This document shows, piece by piece, positions 18,959-27,216 of a DNA stretch of 48,373 nucleotides. The notes beneath the pieces were generated by a model. The model saw only the letters and a program-made list of their open reading frames with translations. It did not search any database and was not told where the DNA came from. The first letter of the stretch is position 1; every line of letters begins with the position of its first letter. Both the position numbers and the translations under genes were made by a program. The stretch is from Corallococcus terminator (GTDB taxonomy: Bacteria; Myxococcota; Myxococcia; Myxococcales; Myxococcaceae), in assembly GCF_003611635.1 (NCBI RefSeq), contig NZ_RAVZ01000024.1, positions 1 to 48,373 of the forward strand, read 5' to 3'.

Positions 18959-20335
18959 CTACTGGCCGGACAGCACCTTCGCGTTGAGGGCACCGTTGCC
19001 GTAGAACTGCGTGTTGTTGCCCACCTTGTGCGTCTCCAGACGGCGCTGGAGGTTGGCATCATAGCGGCCCAGCTTCATCAGACCGTCGTTGAACCAGCCC
19101 GTTCCACTGCCCGTCCCGTCCACGTAGTTGGCGTAGCGGGTGGCCGAGGGCCAGATGACGTTGTTGAGCGTCACGACGAACTTCTGCATGTCCGCGGCCG
19201 TCCACTCCATGCCCGCGTCGCGCGCTTCCACGAGGTAGGCCATCACGCCATTGCCGTGGGCCACATCCTGGCCGGGGCGAGCGCTGGAGCCCCAGTTGGC
19301 GGCCCAGAAGTACGCAGCGGGGTTGACCATGCTTGTCTTCAACTGTCCGCGCAGCGAGGAGGTGTTGTTCGGCATGTCACGGTTGATGTTGTTGAAGACC
19401 GTCATGTACGTCGCCTTCTTCGTGGCGTCCGTGGTCATGCGCGACAGGTCCATCGCCATGTACGCCCAGTGCGACGCCATGTGCGTATTGACGCGATAGA
19501 TGTAGCTGTTGGCGCCGCGCTTGAGCCACTTCTCGAACATGTTCCGTTCGGTGAAGGCCAGCAGCTTGTCGTACTGCGCGCGGTAGTTGCTGTTGTTGTA
19601 CAGCGCCGGCGTCTCCTTGATGACGCGCAGCATGCGCGTCACGTACCGCCAGCAATAGCTTTCGAACAGGGGCACTTCCTGGCCCACGGTGTCCGAACGG
19701 GCGGAGGCCCAGCCCATGTAGCTGTCCTTGAACTGGCTGCGGGGCAGCGACGAGGAGACCCGAGCGTTGTTGACCACGTTGTTGGCGTAGAGCAGGGCCC
19801 GGTCCAGGTACTGCGTCTTGCCCGTGGCCCGGTACATCGCGGTGTTGCCGTCGACACCGTAGCCCAGGTTGTAGAACTGCCAGCTATCGAGCGACTTGCT
19901 CATGGGCAGGAAGCTGGAGGTGTGCTCGGAGTTCCAGCGACCGAGGAACAGCGTCTCCCAGGCCGCCACGGTCCGAAGACCCACGGCTGCCTGAGCGGTG
20001 GTGCCCAGCTCCTCCTGGGACGGAGCGGCCGGGTCCGCGGCAGGAGCCGACGGGACCTGGGCGACGGCTTCCGAGTCCGAGGGTGCGAGTGCGTCCGCCT
20101 CCTGGTCCGAGGGAGCAAGCGCGTCCTCGTCCTGGAAAGAGGGAGCGGGCGTCTGTGTTTCAGGGTTGACGGCTTCAGGGGTGCCTTGCGCGTTTTCTCC
20201 GCTGGTGTCGACCGAGGCCGTCTCGCCGGGGGTGGCTTCCGGGTTGGGGCCACAGGCACCCCCGACCAGAAGGGCGAGCGACAGCAGGGACGACAGGGCA
20301 AGACCAGACGTGTTGCTACGACGAGATTCCGACAT
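18959..20335 (-). CDS. Putative polysaccharide-active alpha/alpha-barrel lipoprotein
   Basis: 458 residues. The leader LALSSLLSLALLVGGAC suggests a lipoprotein, although glycine at -3 is atypical. Residues about 30-105 are a disordered linker rich in P, A, E, D and S, with near-repeats of DALAPSD. The remaining 350 residues are helical, with aromatic-rich pairs such as SLDSWQFYNLGYGVDGN, TGKTQYLDRALLYANNVV, RVNTHMASHWAYMAMDLS and QDVAHGNGVMAYLVEARDAG. This periodicity is typical of (alpha/alpha) toroids found in polysaccharide lyases, glycoside hydrolases and epimerases. His and Asp in DVAHGNG and Tyr/His in the earlier helices are plausible catalytic residues. I do not recognise a named family. 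Its place in the locus suggests trimming or editing of the exported polymer, as AlgL or BcsZ do elsewhere (inference). Confidence 0.65.
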   Translation of the reverse strand: MSESRRSNTSGLALSSLLSLALLVGGACGPNPEATPGETASVDTSGENAQGTPEAVNPETQTPAPSFQDEDALAPSDQEADALAPSDSEAVAQVPSAPAADPAAPSQEELGTTAQAAVGLRTVAAWETLFLGRWNSEHTSSFLPMSKSLDSWQFYNLGYGVDGNTAMYRATGKTQYLDRALLYANNVVNNARVSSSLPRSQFKDSYMGWASARSDTVGQEVPLFESYCWRYVTRMLRVIKETPALYNNSNYRAQYDKLLAFTERNMFEKWLKRGANSYIYRVNTHMASHWAYMAMDLSRMTTDATKKATYMTVFNNINRDMPNNTSSLRGQLKTSMVNPAAYFWAANWGSSARPGQDVAHGNGVMAYLVEARDAGMEWTAADMQKFVVTLNNVIWPSATRYANYVDGTGSGTGWFNDGLMKLGRYDANLQRRLETHKVGNNTQFYGNGALNAKVLSGQ

Positions 20336-20454
20336 CAGTGGGTCCCGTGGGGTAGGTCCGGTGTACTGCCCGGTGCGCTACCCTGTTGTGAGAACGCCGG
20401 AGTGCGTTCGCGGCCTTCAAAGAGTTGAGTGCCCCACAGAATTCCTTTGTGTTT

Positions 20455-20487
20455 AGACAAACAAAGGGAATGTCTGGCCGTTTGTCT
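20455..20487. promoter_or_regulatory. Inverted repeat upstream of acyltransferase gene
   Basis: AGACAAAC (20455-20462) and its perfect complement GTTTGTCT (20480-20487) flank 17 bases in an AT-richer patch. It ends 11 bases before the sigma-54-like promoter. It could be a protein-binding site or an mRNA-independent hairpin; no regulator is known. Confidence 0.35.
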
Positions 20488-20498
20488 TTGGTACCAGG

Positions 20499-20514
20499 TG
20501 GCATGGGCCTGGCT
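20499..20514 (+). promoter_or_regulatory. Sigma-54 (-24/-12) promoter candidate
   Basis: TGGCATGGGCCTGGCT matches the consensus TGGCAYRNNNNTTGCW at all but one fixed position and keeps the invariant GG and GC with exactly ten bases between. Transcription would begin near 20525, 33 bases before the start codon at 20558. It is the best such match I found in the non-coding stretches of this window. Confidence 0.45.
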
Positions 20515-20557
20515 GCCTGAGCCGGTGAAGCACGCACGCGGAGCGGGGGAGACACAC

Positions 20558-21508
20558 ATGAGAAGGGTGCAAGCGAGCGCCATGCTGGTTCCCGACGCGG
20601 GAGCCTCGGCGCTATCGGAGGAGTACTTCCGCTCCGCGCACCACCTGCGGGCCGAACGGGTGACCCACACCCTGGTCCTCCGCGGACACGCGGGGGGAGT
20701 GCTGCACCTGCCACTCATCGTGCGCCCCATTGAAGGGACGCCCTACCGCGACGGAATCTCCCCCTACGGGTTTCCCGGAGGGAGCCTGGACGGGCTGTGC
20801 GAGGTGCCGAAGCTGGACGTGGACTGGAGGAGCACGGAGCTGGTCAGCATCTTCGTGAGGGACCGGGTCCAGGGGCCGCCCTGCTTCGCGGAGCCGACCG
20901 CGCGCAACGAGGTCTTCTTCGTGGACCCGAAGCTGCCGCTCGACATCAAGGAGATGCACCGCCGGCACCAGCGGCGCAATGACCGGCTGGGCTTCGTGAG
21001 CACCGTCCGTCCCGCACGCGAGGTCTCCTGGGAGGAGCGGCAGGGCTTCCTGGAGGTGTACCGGCAGACGATGGTCCGCGACCGGGCCTGCGTCAGGTAC
21101 TTCTTCTCCAACGAATACTTCGAGGAGGTGTTCGCCTCGCCCGTTGTCTGGCTCGCGACGACGCGCGCGCCGGACGGACAGGTCGCCTCCAGCGCGCTCG
21201 TCGTGCGCAGTGATGGCCTGCTGCACTACTACCTGGGCGGAACGGCGGATGCGCACCTGGCGCGCTCGCCGGCGAAGAACGTCTTCGGCGCGATGATCGA
21301 CCTGAGCCGGGACCTGGGGCTCCCCCTGCACCTGGGCGGTGGGCTCCAGCACGGGGACGGTCTGGCGGACTTCAAGCGGGGCTTCGCGAACGCGAGCGCC
21401 CGCGTCCACACGCATGAGATTGTCTGCGAGCCGGGGGTGTACGCGCGGCTGACCGAGGGGCAGCCCTCCGGGAGCTTCTTTCCGGCCTACCGGGCGTCGC
21501 GGCACTGA
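20558..21508 (+). CDS. FemAB/GNAT-like acyltransferase, paralogue B
   Basis: 316 residues from the ATG at 20558, which has GGGGGAG 7 bases upstream; the open frame extends further upstream but through the promoter patch. It is a full-length paralogue of the protein at 8567-9520, with shared blocks LIVRPIEGTPYRD, SPYGFPGG, ELVSIFVRDR, TTRAPDG, HLGGGL, FKRGFAN and a common FPAYRA ending. The C-terminal half fits a GNAT-like acyl-CoA (or aminoacyl-tRNA) binding domain. No signal peptide. It is divergent from the barrel lipoprotein and convergent with the dehydratase. It probably acylates an amino sugar made by the dehydratase/aminotransferase pair (inference). A sigma-54-like promoter precedes it. 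Confidence 0.77.
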   Translation: MRRVQASAMLVPDAGASALSEEYFRSAHHLRAERVTHTLVLRGHAGGVLHLPLIVRPIEGTPYRDGISPYGFPGGSLDGLCEVPKLDVDWRSTELVSIFVRDRVQGPPCFAEPTARNEVFFVDPKLPLDIKEMHRRHQRRNDRLGFVSTVRPAREVSWEERQGFLEVYRQTMVRDRACVRYFFSNEYFEEVFASPVVWLATTRAPDGQVASSALVVRSDGLLHYYLGGTADAHLARSPAKNVFGAMIDLSRDLGLPLHLGGGLQHGDGLADFKRGFANASARVHTHEIVCEPGVYARLTEGQPSGSFFPAYRASRH

Positions 21509-21529
21509 CCTGCGTCGCCGGAAACGTCG

Positions 21530-21585
21530 GAGGCCCCGGCGTTCCCACGCTCCGGGGAGAAGGAGCGTGAGGACGCCGGGGCCTC
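21530..21585. terminator. Bidirectional terminator hairpin
   Basis: Outer arms of 13 bases (21530-21542 and 21573-21585, GAGGCCCCGGCGT and its exact complement) enclose inner arms of 8 bases (21546-21553 and 21562-21569, CACGCTCC/GGAGCGTG). It lies between the convergent stops at 21508 and 21606 and should end transcription from both sides. Confidence 0.8.
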
Positions 21586-21605
21586 GGGTGGCACTTCGGA
21601 AGGCT

Positions 21606-23618
21606 TCAGGCGCTCACGGTCTGTTCGGCGCCCAGGGAAAGCGGGGGGATCCGGGGACCGCCCGACCCCTGCGGGTTGACGCCATCCATCAGGAGGGCGC
21701 TGCCCGGCGCGAGGACGTTGCGCGGCTTCGACGGGGTGTACGAGGGGATGAGGTCCTTGAGCGCGAGCTTCACGGCCAGGACGTCACCGGCCCGGGCCGC
21801 CCGGTCCAACCGGAGCAGTTGGAGGTCGAAGTCACGGGGAGGCGCGGGGCTGCGCGCCACCTTGATGCGGTTGCGGACCTGCTGCGTGAGTTCCTCTTCG
21901 TCGCTCATCAGCGTCTCCTCCAGCTTCTCGCCCGGGCGCAGCCCCGTGTAGACGATGGAGATGTCCTTGTCCGGCACCAGGCCCGTCATGGTGATCATGT
22001 TCGCGGCCAGTTCGGCGATCCGCACGGGCGCGCCCATGTCCAGGATGCACAGCTCGCCGTAGCCCCCCAGGCCCGCCATCACCACCAGCCCCACGGCCTC
22101 CGGGATGATCATGAAGTAGCGGGTGCAATCCGGGTGCGTCACGGTGACGGGGCCGCCCGCCTGGATCTGCTGCTTGAACAGGGGCACCACGCTGCCCGCG
22201 GACCCCAGCACGTTGCCAAAACGGACGGCGCAGAACGTGGTGCGTGAGTTCGCCGCGATGTTCCGGATGACCATCTCCGCGAGCCGCTTGGACGCGCCCA
22301 TCACCGACGAGGGCATGACGGCCTTGTCGGTGGAGATGAGGACGAAGCGCTCCGCGCCGCAGGCGTCCGCCATGCGCGCGACGTTCTGCGTGCCGAAGAC
22401 GTTGTTCTTGATGGCCTCCTCGGGCGAGTCCTCCATCAGCGGCACGTGCTTGTGCGCGGCCGCGTGGAACACGTACTGCGGCCGGAACTCCTGGCCGATG
22501 CGCAGCATCCGGTCCAGGTCCCGGATGTCCGCCACGACGGAGCTCACCGGCAGCCCGGGGTAGCGCGCCTGGAGCTGGCGCACGAGCAGGTAGAGTTCGT
22601 TCTCGTTGATGTCCACCACCACCAGCGACGCAGGGGCATGTCCCGCCACCTGGCGCGTGATTTCACTGCCGATGGAGCCCGCGCCGCCGGTGACGAGGAT
22701 GCGGCGGCCGGACACCAGCCGGTGGACCTCCTGGTGGTCGAAGGCGATGGCGTCCCGGGGCAGCAGATGCTCCGGGCTGAGGTCGTGCAGCATCGCGGCG
22801 GAGATCTTCTCATCCAGGTAGGCGAACGAGGCCGGGATGATCTTGAAGCTGACGCTCTGGTGCCGGCACAGGCTCAGGATGTGCCGGGTGCGCTCCGGCG
22901 ACAGGCGCGGGATGGCGATGAGCACCTGCGTCACCCGGTGCTTCGTCATCAGCTCCGGCAGCGCGTCGATGACACCCAGCACCGGCTTCCCATTGAGGAA
23001 GGTGCCTTGCTTGCCGGGGTCGTCGTCCACCAGTCCAATGACATGCCAGGGGCTGCCCGAACCGCGCATCAGGTCGCGCAGGAGCAGGTCCCCGGCGCTG
23101 CCCGCCCCCACGATGAGGGTCCGCTGGGCGCCGTCGTCCCTCGAGCGGCGCTGCTCCAGGTACCACTGCCGCGCCATCCGCGGCGCGAAGCGGTGGATCC
23201 CCAACAGCGTGGTGGTGGCGAAGAACTCGAGCGCGACCACCTGGCCCGGCACAGCCCGGGCGAAGAACACCAGGCGCAGGAATTCGAACACGATGCTGGC
23301 CGCGACGTTGGCCATCACCAGCCGGACCGCTTCGTTGATGCCGGAGCGGCGGAACGACCAGCGGTGCAAACCCAGCCACACCAGGGCGACCAGGCGCACC
23401 GCCAGCAGCAGCCCCAGCGCACGCGGGAAGGAATCCCGGATCCCGGCTGGCAGCACGCCGTCAAAGCGCGTCAGCACCGCGAAGAAGAGCGCCCCCGTGA
23501 TGAGGGTCGCGTCCACCAGCAACATGCGCAGCGAGCAGAGCAGGGGCGACCTCCCTGGCGTGCCTTCCACGGATGCAGCCGTGGTGCTCAACCCTTCGAC
23601 CTTCGAGGAACTCATCAT
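21606..23618 (-). CDS. Membrane-bound nucleotide-sugar 4,6-dehydratase, CapD/PglF/WbpM type
   Basis: 670 residues from ATG 23618; the next codon is also ATG (23615) and sits better, 7 bases from GGAGG. Four N-terminal membrane helices (about residues 28-125) precede a first Rossmann-like domain (TLIVGAGSAGDLLLRDL) and the catalytic extended SDR domain (ILVTGGAGSIGSE). The catalytic site is the large-dehydratase form with T430-D431-K432 and Met440-Gly-Ala-Ser-Lys444, where Met replaces the usual tyrosine. Such enzymes convert UDP-GlcNAc to UDP-4-keto-6-deoxy-GlcNAc at the membrane. The product is the natural substrate of the aminotransferase at 17689-18840. The C-terminal 50 residues are family-variable. 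Confidence 0.93.
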   Translation of the reverse strand: MMSSSKVEGLSTTAASVEGTPGRSPLLCSLRMLLVDATLITGALFFAVLTRFDGVLPAGIRDSFPRALGLLLAVRLVALVWLGLHRWSFRRSGINEAVRLVMANVAASIVFEFLRLVFFARAVPGQVVALEFFATTTLLGIHRFAPRMARQWYLEQRRSRDDGAQRTLIVGAGSAGDLLLRDLMRGSGSPWHVIGLVDDDPGKQGTFLNGKPVLGVIDALPELMTKHRVTQVLIAIPRLSPERTRHILSLCRHQSVSFKIIPASFAYLDEKISAAMLHDLSPEHLLPRDAIAFDHQEVHRLVSGRRILVTGGAGSIGSEITRQVAGHAPASLVVVDINENELYLLVRQLQARYPGLPVSSVVADIRDLDRMLRIGQEFRPQYVFHAAAHKHVPLMEDSPEEAIKNNVFGTQNVARMADACGAERFVLISTDKAVMPSSVMGASKRLAEMVIRNIAANSRTTFCAVRFGNVLGSAGSVVPLFKQQIQAGGPVTVTHPDCTRYFMIIPEAVGLVVMAGLGGYGELCILDMGAPVRIAELAANMITMTGLVPDKDISIVYTGLRPGEKLEETLMSDEEELTQQVRNRIKVARSPAPPRDFDLQLLRLDRAARAGDVLAVKLALKDLIPSYTPSKPRNVLAPGSALLMDGVNPQGSGGPRIPPLSLGAEQTVSA

Positions 23619-23929
23619 GTGGCCTCCCGCCCTTTTGGCCTGGCGCGGCTTTGAATCCGCCTCCCCCGGATGTCCGTAAGGAAGCTCGCCCCAGTCTTTG
23701 AAACGCGAGGAAGGGTTGGATGCTCGGAGGGCAATCCCAAGCCGTCCCGCAGGGCATCCGACCCTCCGCACGAGGCCCGTGGGCGTCAGTGAGCACCCGC
23801 ACCGCACCCGGGGTCTGCTTACCGACGCCCAGATATTTCCTTGGAAATCCTGTTTCTTGGTTTTTTCTGAAACCTCATCGAACAGGTCGGGTTGAACCCC
23901 TCCAGTGTGTCTTGCTGGAAGGAAAACCC
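23619..23929. promoter_or_regulatory. Divergent control region, dehydratase versus esterase
   Basis: 311 bp without a gene. It must hold promoters for both flanking genes. The half next to the esterase (23831-23890) is markedly AT-richer than its surroundings, which fits a promoter. An 8-base inverted repeat, TGGGCGTC at 23780-23787 and GACGCCCA at 23824-23831, flanks 36 bases there. No confident sigma-70 or sigma-54 hexamers are assigned. Confidence 0.4.
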
Positions 23930-25384
23930 ATGCGGATGGATGTCTTCGTCGTCGCCTTCGGGCTGGTGGTGGGCTGTGGCAGGGATGTGTCGTGGGACAC
24001 AGAGCCACCGGAGGCGGTTGGCGTGGTGGCCTCCGCCGCCGTGGCCACCTGTGGCAACGGCATCGTGGAACAGGACGAGCTGTGTGACGGAGGCGGCGCG
24101 GTGGCGTGCACGGGCCTGTCCGCGCTGTACACCGGAGGGCAGACGGTCTGCGCCAGCACCTGCCGGGGTTACGAGGTGGCGCGGGACTGCCGCGTGAGGC
24201 CGGGTGTCCTGGTGGAGACGATCCGCCCAGCCCTCCGGGACGCTTCACGCTGGGCGGGGGCGAAGTGCAACGACGGGACGAGCTTCGCCTTCAACTTCAG
24301 CCCCTCGCCCACCGGCAGCAAGGTGTGGGTCATCAACCTGGGCGGCGGCGGCTACTGCGACGGCACCACCAGCGCGTGCGCGAACCGGGGCGTGCTGCTC
24401 ACCAGCAAGGGCGAGCCCGCGGACCGGGCGCTGGAGACCCGGGCGGGCTCCGGCATCCTGTCGCGCGACCCGGAGGAGAACCCCACCTTCGCGGACGCCA
24501 ACCAGGTGAGCGCCCACTACTGCTCAAGCGACCTGTGGACTGGCACGAATCCCACGCCGCAACCGGTGGATGGTGGGCTGCGCCTGCGCTTCAACGGCCG
24601 GCTCAACGTGCGCGCCCTGTTGGAGGTGCTGCGCCGCGACTACGGCCTGGATGACCGGAACAACGCCCTCAAGGTGGTGTGGACGGGCTCGTCCGCCGGC
24701 GGCAATGGCGCGCAGAACAACGCGGATCAGCTCGCCCGCGCCCTGCCCCGGGCCCAGGCGGCCCGCCGGCTGTGGGTCATCTCCAGCGCCGGCTGGATGC
24801 CCTTGAACTGGACGAACCCGGACTACACCCAGAGCGGCATGGGGATGCCCGACCCGGTCGTCTCCGCACAGCTCGCCACCCTCTACCAGGCGGAGTTCAG
24901 CCCCGAGTGCCGCGCGCTGGCGAGGGCCGCGGGGCGCCAGGAGTCCGACTGCTTCGCGGGCCTGCCCACGGTGGCGTCCCTCCACCTGCCCGTGGCCCGG
25001 GGCGGGCTGGGACTGCGGACGCTGGCGGCCACCAACCGCCGGGACCCCGTGTACACCACCCACCACGGGCTCACGGACCTGAGCGCGAAGACGAACGCCG
25101 CCCTGCAGGAGTGGGACGACCTGATGGCGCGCGAGATGCGCGACTCCGGCGTGCGCTGGCTCTTCGCGCCCTCGGATGATCCGCGCGTGGGTTCCCAACT
25201 GCACGGCGTCTATGGCTCGTGGCGCCTGCCCTTCAAGCCGTTCAACGCCGCCAACGACGTGTGCGACGACCTGCCCGCGTACACCGTGCCGGACTTCCGC
25301 GAGATGGTGACGCGCTTCTTCGAGGACCCCTCGCCGGACACATCCCGCCTCAAGGTGTGTTTCAACGGAGAGTGGTTGCCCTGA
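23930..25384 (+). CDS. Pectin acetylesterase/Notum-family lipoprotein
   Basis: 484 residues; ATG at 23930 with GGAAGGAAAA upstream. The leader MRMDVFVVAFGLVVGC gives a lipobox cysteine at 16. Residues about 40-85 hold a Myxococcus cysteine-rich repeat (CGNGIVEQDELCDGGG). The rest matches the pectin acetylesterase alpha/beta-hydrolase family: WVINLGGGGYCDGTT for the oxyanion region, and WTGSSAGGNGA with the nucleophilic serine. The Asp and His of the triad would lie in the C-terminal third (candidate FAPSDDPRVGSQLHGVYG). Family members remove acetyl groups from pectin or, in Notum, palmitoleate from a protein. Next to a polysaccharide locus, a carbohydrate acetyl ester is the likely substrate (inference). 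Predicted location is the cell envelope. Confidence 0.85.
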   Translation: MRMDVFVVAFGLVVGCGRDVSWDTEPPEAVGVVASAAVATCGNGIVEQDELCDGGGAVACTGLSALYTGGQTVCASTCRGYEVARDCRVRPGVLVETIRPALRDASRWAGAKCNDGTSFAFNFSPSPTGSKVWVINLGGGGYCDGTTSACANRGVLLTSKGEPADRALETRAGSGILSRDPEENPTFADANQVSAHYCSSDLWTGTNPTPQPVDGGLRLRFNGRLNVRALLEVLRRDYGLDDRNNALKVVWTGSSAGGNGAQNNADQLARALPRAQAARRLWVISSAGWMPLNWTNPDYTQSGMGMPDPVVSAQLATLYQAEFSPECRALARAAGRQESDCFAGLPTVASLHLPVARGGLGLRTLAATNRRDPVYTTHHGLTDLSAKTNAALQEWDDLMAREMRDSGVRWLFAPSDDPRVGSQLHGVYGSWRLPFKPFNAANDVCDDLPAYTVPDFREMVTRFFEDPSPDTSRLKVCFNGEWLP

Positions 25385-25392
25385 AGCAGGAC

Positions 25393-25420
25393 CGCCGCCC
25401 GGCGCTGGCGCCGGGCGGCG
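25393..25420 (+). terminator. Intrinsic terminator after the esterase gene
   Basis: Arms at 25393-25405 and 25408-25420 (CGCCGCCCGGCGC and its complement) form a 13-bp stem with a very short loop, starting 8 bases after the stop codon. It may serve the convergent gene at 25533 as well. Confidence 0.75.
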
Positions 25421-25532
25421 TTGAAGGCCACCCGGTCAGCCGCGGTTCCCGCTGGCCGCGTCCTCGCAGGTCGCCCTCCACCCTCTCAGGTAAGCAGGAG
25501 CGGAATCCACGGTTCCACTGCAGGAACCGTCT

Positions 25533-26666
25533 TCATGGGAGCTTGAAGGGAGGCACCCCGCGGACCTGTCCTCTCCGCATGGGGCCCAGCACGGTCATCC
25601 ACCCGTTGTACTCCGCGAGTTCCCGGGCGAAGCAGAAGTAGACGTCGCCGAACTGGCCATGGGTCGCCGTGGCGCGCATCCAGAGGTGCAGCGTGTCGTC
25701 GTCCCCCATCCGCGCCACCCCGATGGCGTCCGGAGCGGGCGCGTCCGGAAGCGAGGGCACCGGCGGACCGCCCCCCGCCTCCGGCGTCTCCAGGAGCGTG
25801 GCGATCCTCTTCCGGGATGCGTCCCGCAGCGCTTCCTTGTCAGGCCGGGAGCGCCCAGGCCGCGTTTCGAGGCGCTGGAGGAGCTCCGGCAGGATTTGGG
25901 TGCGCAGCCCCTCGAGGGCCGCGAGGGTCCATCCAAAGGAGCGCGTCGTGCGCCGCAGGCAGGCCTGGAGTCGCTCCAGGTCCTCCAGGGACTGGAACGC
26001 CTCCGGCTGCGCGAGCCAGGTCTCATAGAAGGTGCGCAGGAACCACTCCTGGTCGTGCCGGACCACGACGAGGCCCTCGTTGAGGTCCCAGTAGCGGCTC
26101 AGACCCACCTCCTGCGGATGCCAGGTCTTCAGCTCGAAATGGCGCTCCAGGAAGAGCTGGAAGGCGGCCCAGCGCGCCTTCGGGTCGGTCAGGGATTCAA
26201 TGCGTGTGCGACACCGGCGCATGTCCTCGGGCGTTGCGTCCGGGTCCGTCGCCACCACATGACAGGCCAGGTCCAGGCGACCGCCTTCGACCTTCTCGCG
26301 GATCTCCGCCCGGCGCCGCTGGCCCTGGCCCGCGGTGCCGAAGCCCGAGACCCACTCGCCGGCAACGAGCAACAGCAGGGACGCCCCCGCGCACACCACG
26401 CCCACGCCCAGGAGCAGCCCCAGGCTCAGGGGGACGCTTCCCCAGGACCGTCCCAACAGGAAGTGCCGGTAACCGACCCAGAGCGTGAGCCCGAGCGGAA
26501 GCACCGCCAGCAGCAACGCCAACCCGTTCAGCCCCCAATGGAGCAGGCGCCTCCCACGGCGGTGGGACGCACTGCTCAAGGCCAGTGCGAGGAGGAGGGT
26601 CCCCACCAGGATGACGGCCAGCATCGCTTCCAACAACCAGACCGCGACAGCCAAGGCCTCGCTCAT
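25533..26666 (-). CDS. Membrane protein of unknown function
   Basis: 377 residues; GGGGAAAG lies about 9 bases before the ATG. Three hydrophobic helices occupy the first 105 residues (VAVWLLEAMLAVILVGTLLL, LNGLALLLAVLPLGLTLWV, LSLGLLLGVGVVCAGASLLL). The remaining 270 residues are soluble and mostly helical, with WDLNEGLVVVRHDQEWFLRTFYETW, a proline-rich hinge (PEAGGGPPVPSLPDAPAPD) and a beta-rich C-terminus (DTLHLWMRATATHGQFGDVYF). No family is recognised and no catalytic motif stands out. The gene is convergent with the esterase and divergent from the large secreted-protein cluster, so it is probably unrelated to both. Confidence 0.6.
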   Translation of the reverse strand: MSEALAVAVWLLEAMLAVILVGTLLLALALSSASHRRGRRLLHWGLNGLALLLAVLPLGLTLWVGYRHFLLGRSWGSVPLSLGLLLGVGVVCAGASLLLLVAGEWVSGFGTAGQGQRRRAEIREKVEGGRLDLACHVVATDPDATPEDMRRCRTRIESLTDPKARWAAFQLFLERHFELKTWHPQEVGLSRYWDLNEGLVVVRHDQEWFLRTFYETWLAQPEAFQSLEDLERLQACLRRTTRSFGWTLAALEGLRTQILPELLQRLETRPGRSRPDKEALRDASRKRIATLLETPEAGGGPPVPSLPDAPAPDAIGVARMGDDDTLHLWMRATATHGQFGDVYFCFARELAEYNGWMTVLGPMRRGQVRGVPPFKLP

Positions 26667-27216
26667 ACGGAACTTTCCCCTCGGAGCACCCGGGGGAGCC
26701 TACCCCGGAGCAAAAGGGCCAGGAGGAGCGACCGGACCCACCCCTCCCGCGCGCCGCACCGCGACATCACCGGACGCCCACGTCCGCAATATTCACCCGG
26801 AGTGACCCCACCCCCTGGGTCGCGTCACAGCTAAAACCAGACAGCAATATTCACCCGCTGAATAATGACACACAAATGACGCAATTCAGCACATCGCAGG
26901 AATAACTATTTTTCTCGACTAGTTCGATTTTCACTTTCCGTGATGTCTTCTTTCTGTATGCTGTGTCCCATCCAGGCAGGTCTGCCGTGCCCTGGATCGG
27001 GGGGGAATCCATCACGTCTCACAGCAGACCCAGTGTGCGAACCACGCGTTGCGCACACAGGCCTGGGCATTGACTCCATGCAAATCCCTGTCGCACGCGC
27101 TGGAAGACAGCCGTGCCACGGTAATGCCAGACACAATCCGCCACCTTCCGGTGCGCGGACACGAGACGGGTGTGCCCTCTGTTACACCCCACACGCATCA
27201 AGGAAGACCCAGACAC
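26667..27216. promoter_or_regulatory. AT-rich control region upstream of the secreted-protein cluster
   Basis: 550 bp without a convincing gene. From about 26830 to 26965 the sequence drops to far lower GC than anywhere nearby, with runs such as CTATTTTTCTCGACTAGTT, which fits a promoter/regulatory block or an insertion scar. It also holds two copies of a 14-base direct repeat (listed separately). An AAGGAAG sits about 10 bases before the start at 27217. The leader from about 27000 to 27216 returns to normal GC and could be a long 5' untranslated region. Confidence 0.5.
26786..26857. repeat. Direct repeat pair GCAATATTCACCCG
   Basis: The same 14 bases occur at 26786-26799 and 26844-26857, start to start 58 bp apart, inside the AT-rich control region. 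Each contains the palindrome AATATT. They look like paired operator sites for a regulator of the 27217-35350 cluster or of the divergent membrane-protein gene. Confidence 0.45.

Noticed and set aside
20429-20557. N-terminal extension of acyltransferase B to a GTG at 20429
   Set aside because: It would run through the promoter-like patch, lacks a ribosome site, and has no counterpart in the paralogue, whose start matches 20558.
23780-23795. TGGGCGTCAGTGAGCA as a sigma-54 promoter
   Set aside because: GG and GC are ten bases apart, but the rest of both elements fits the consensus poorly.
26667-27216. Insertion sequence or phage scar in the AT-rich region
   Set aside because: No transposase fragment, terminal inverted repeats or target duplication could be found; only a short direct repeat is present.
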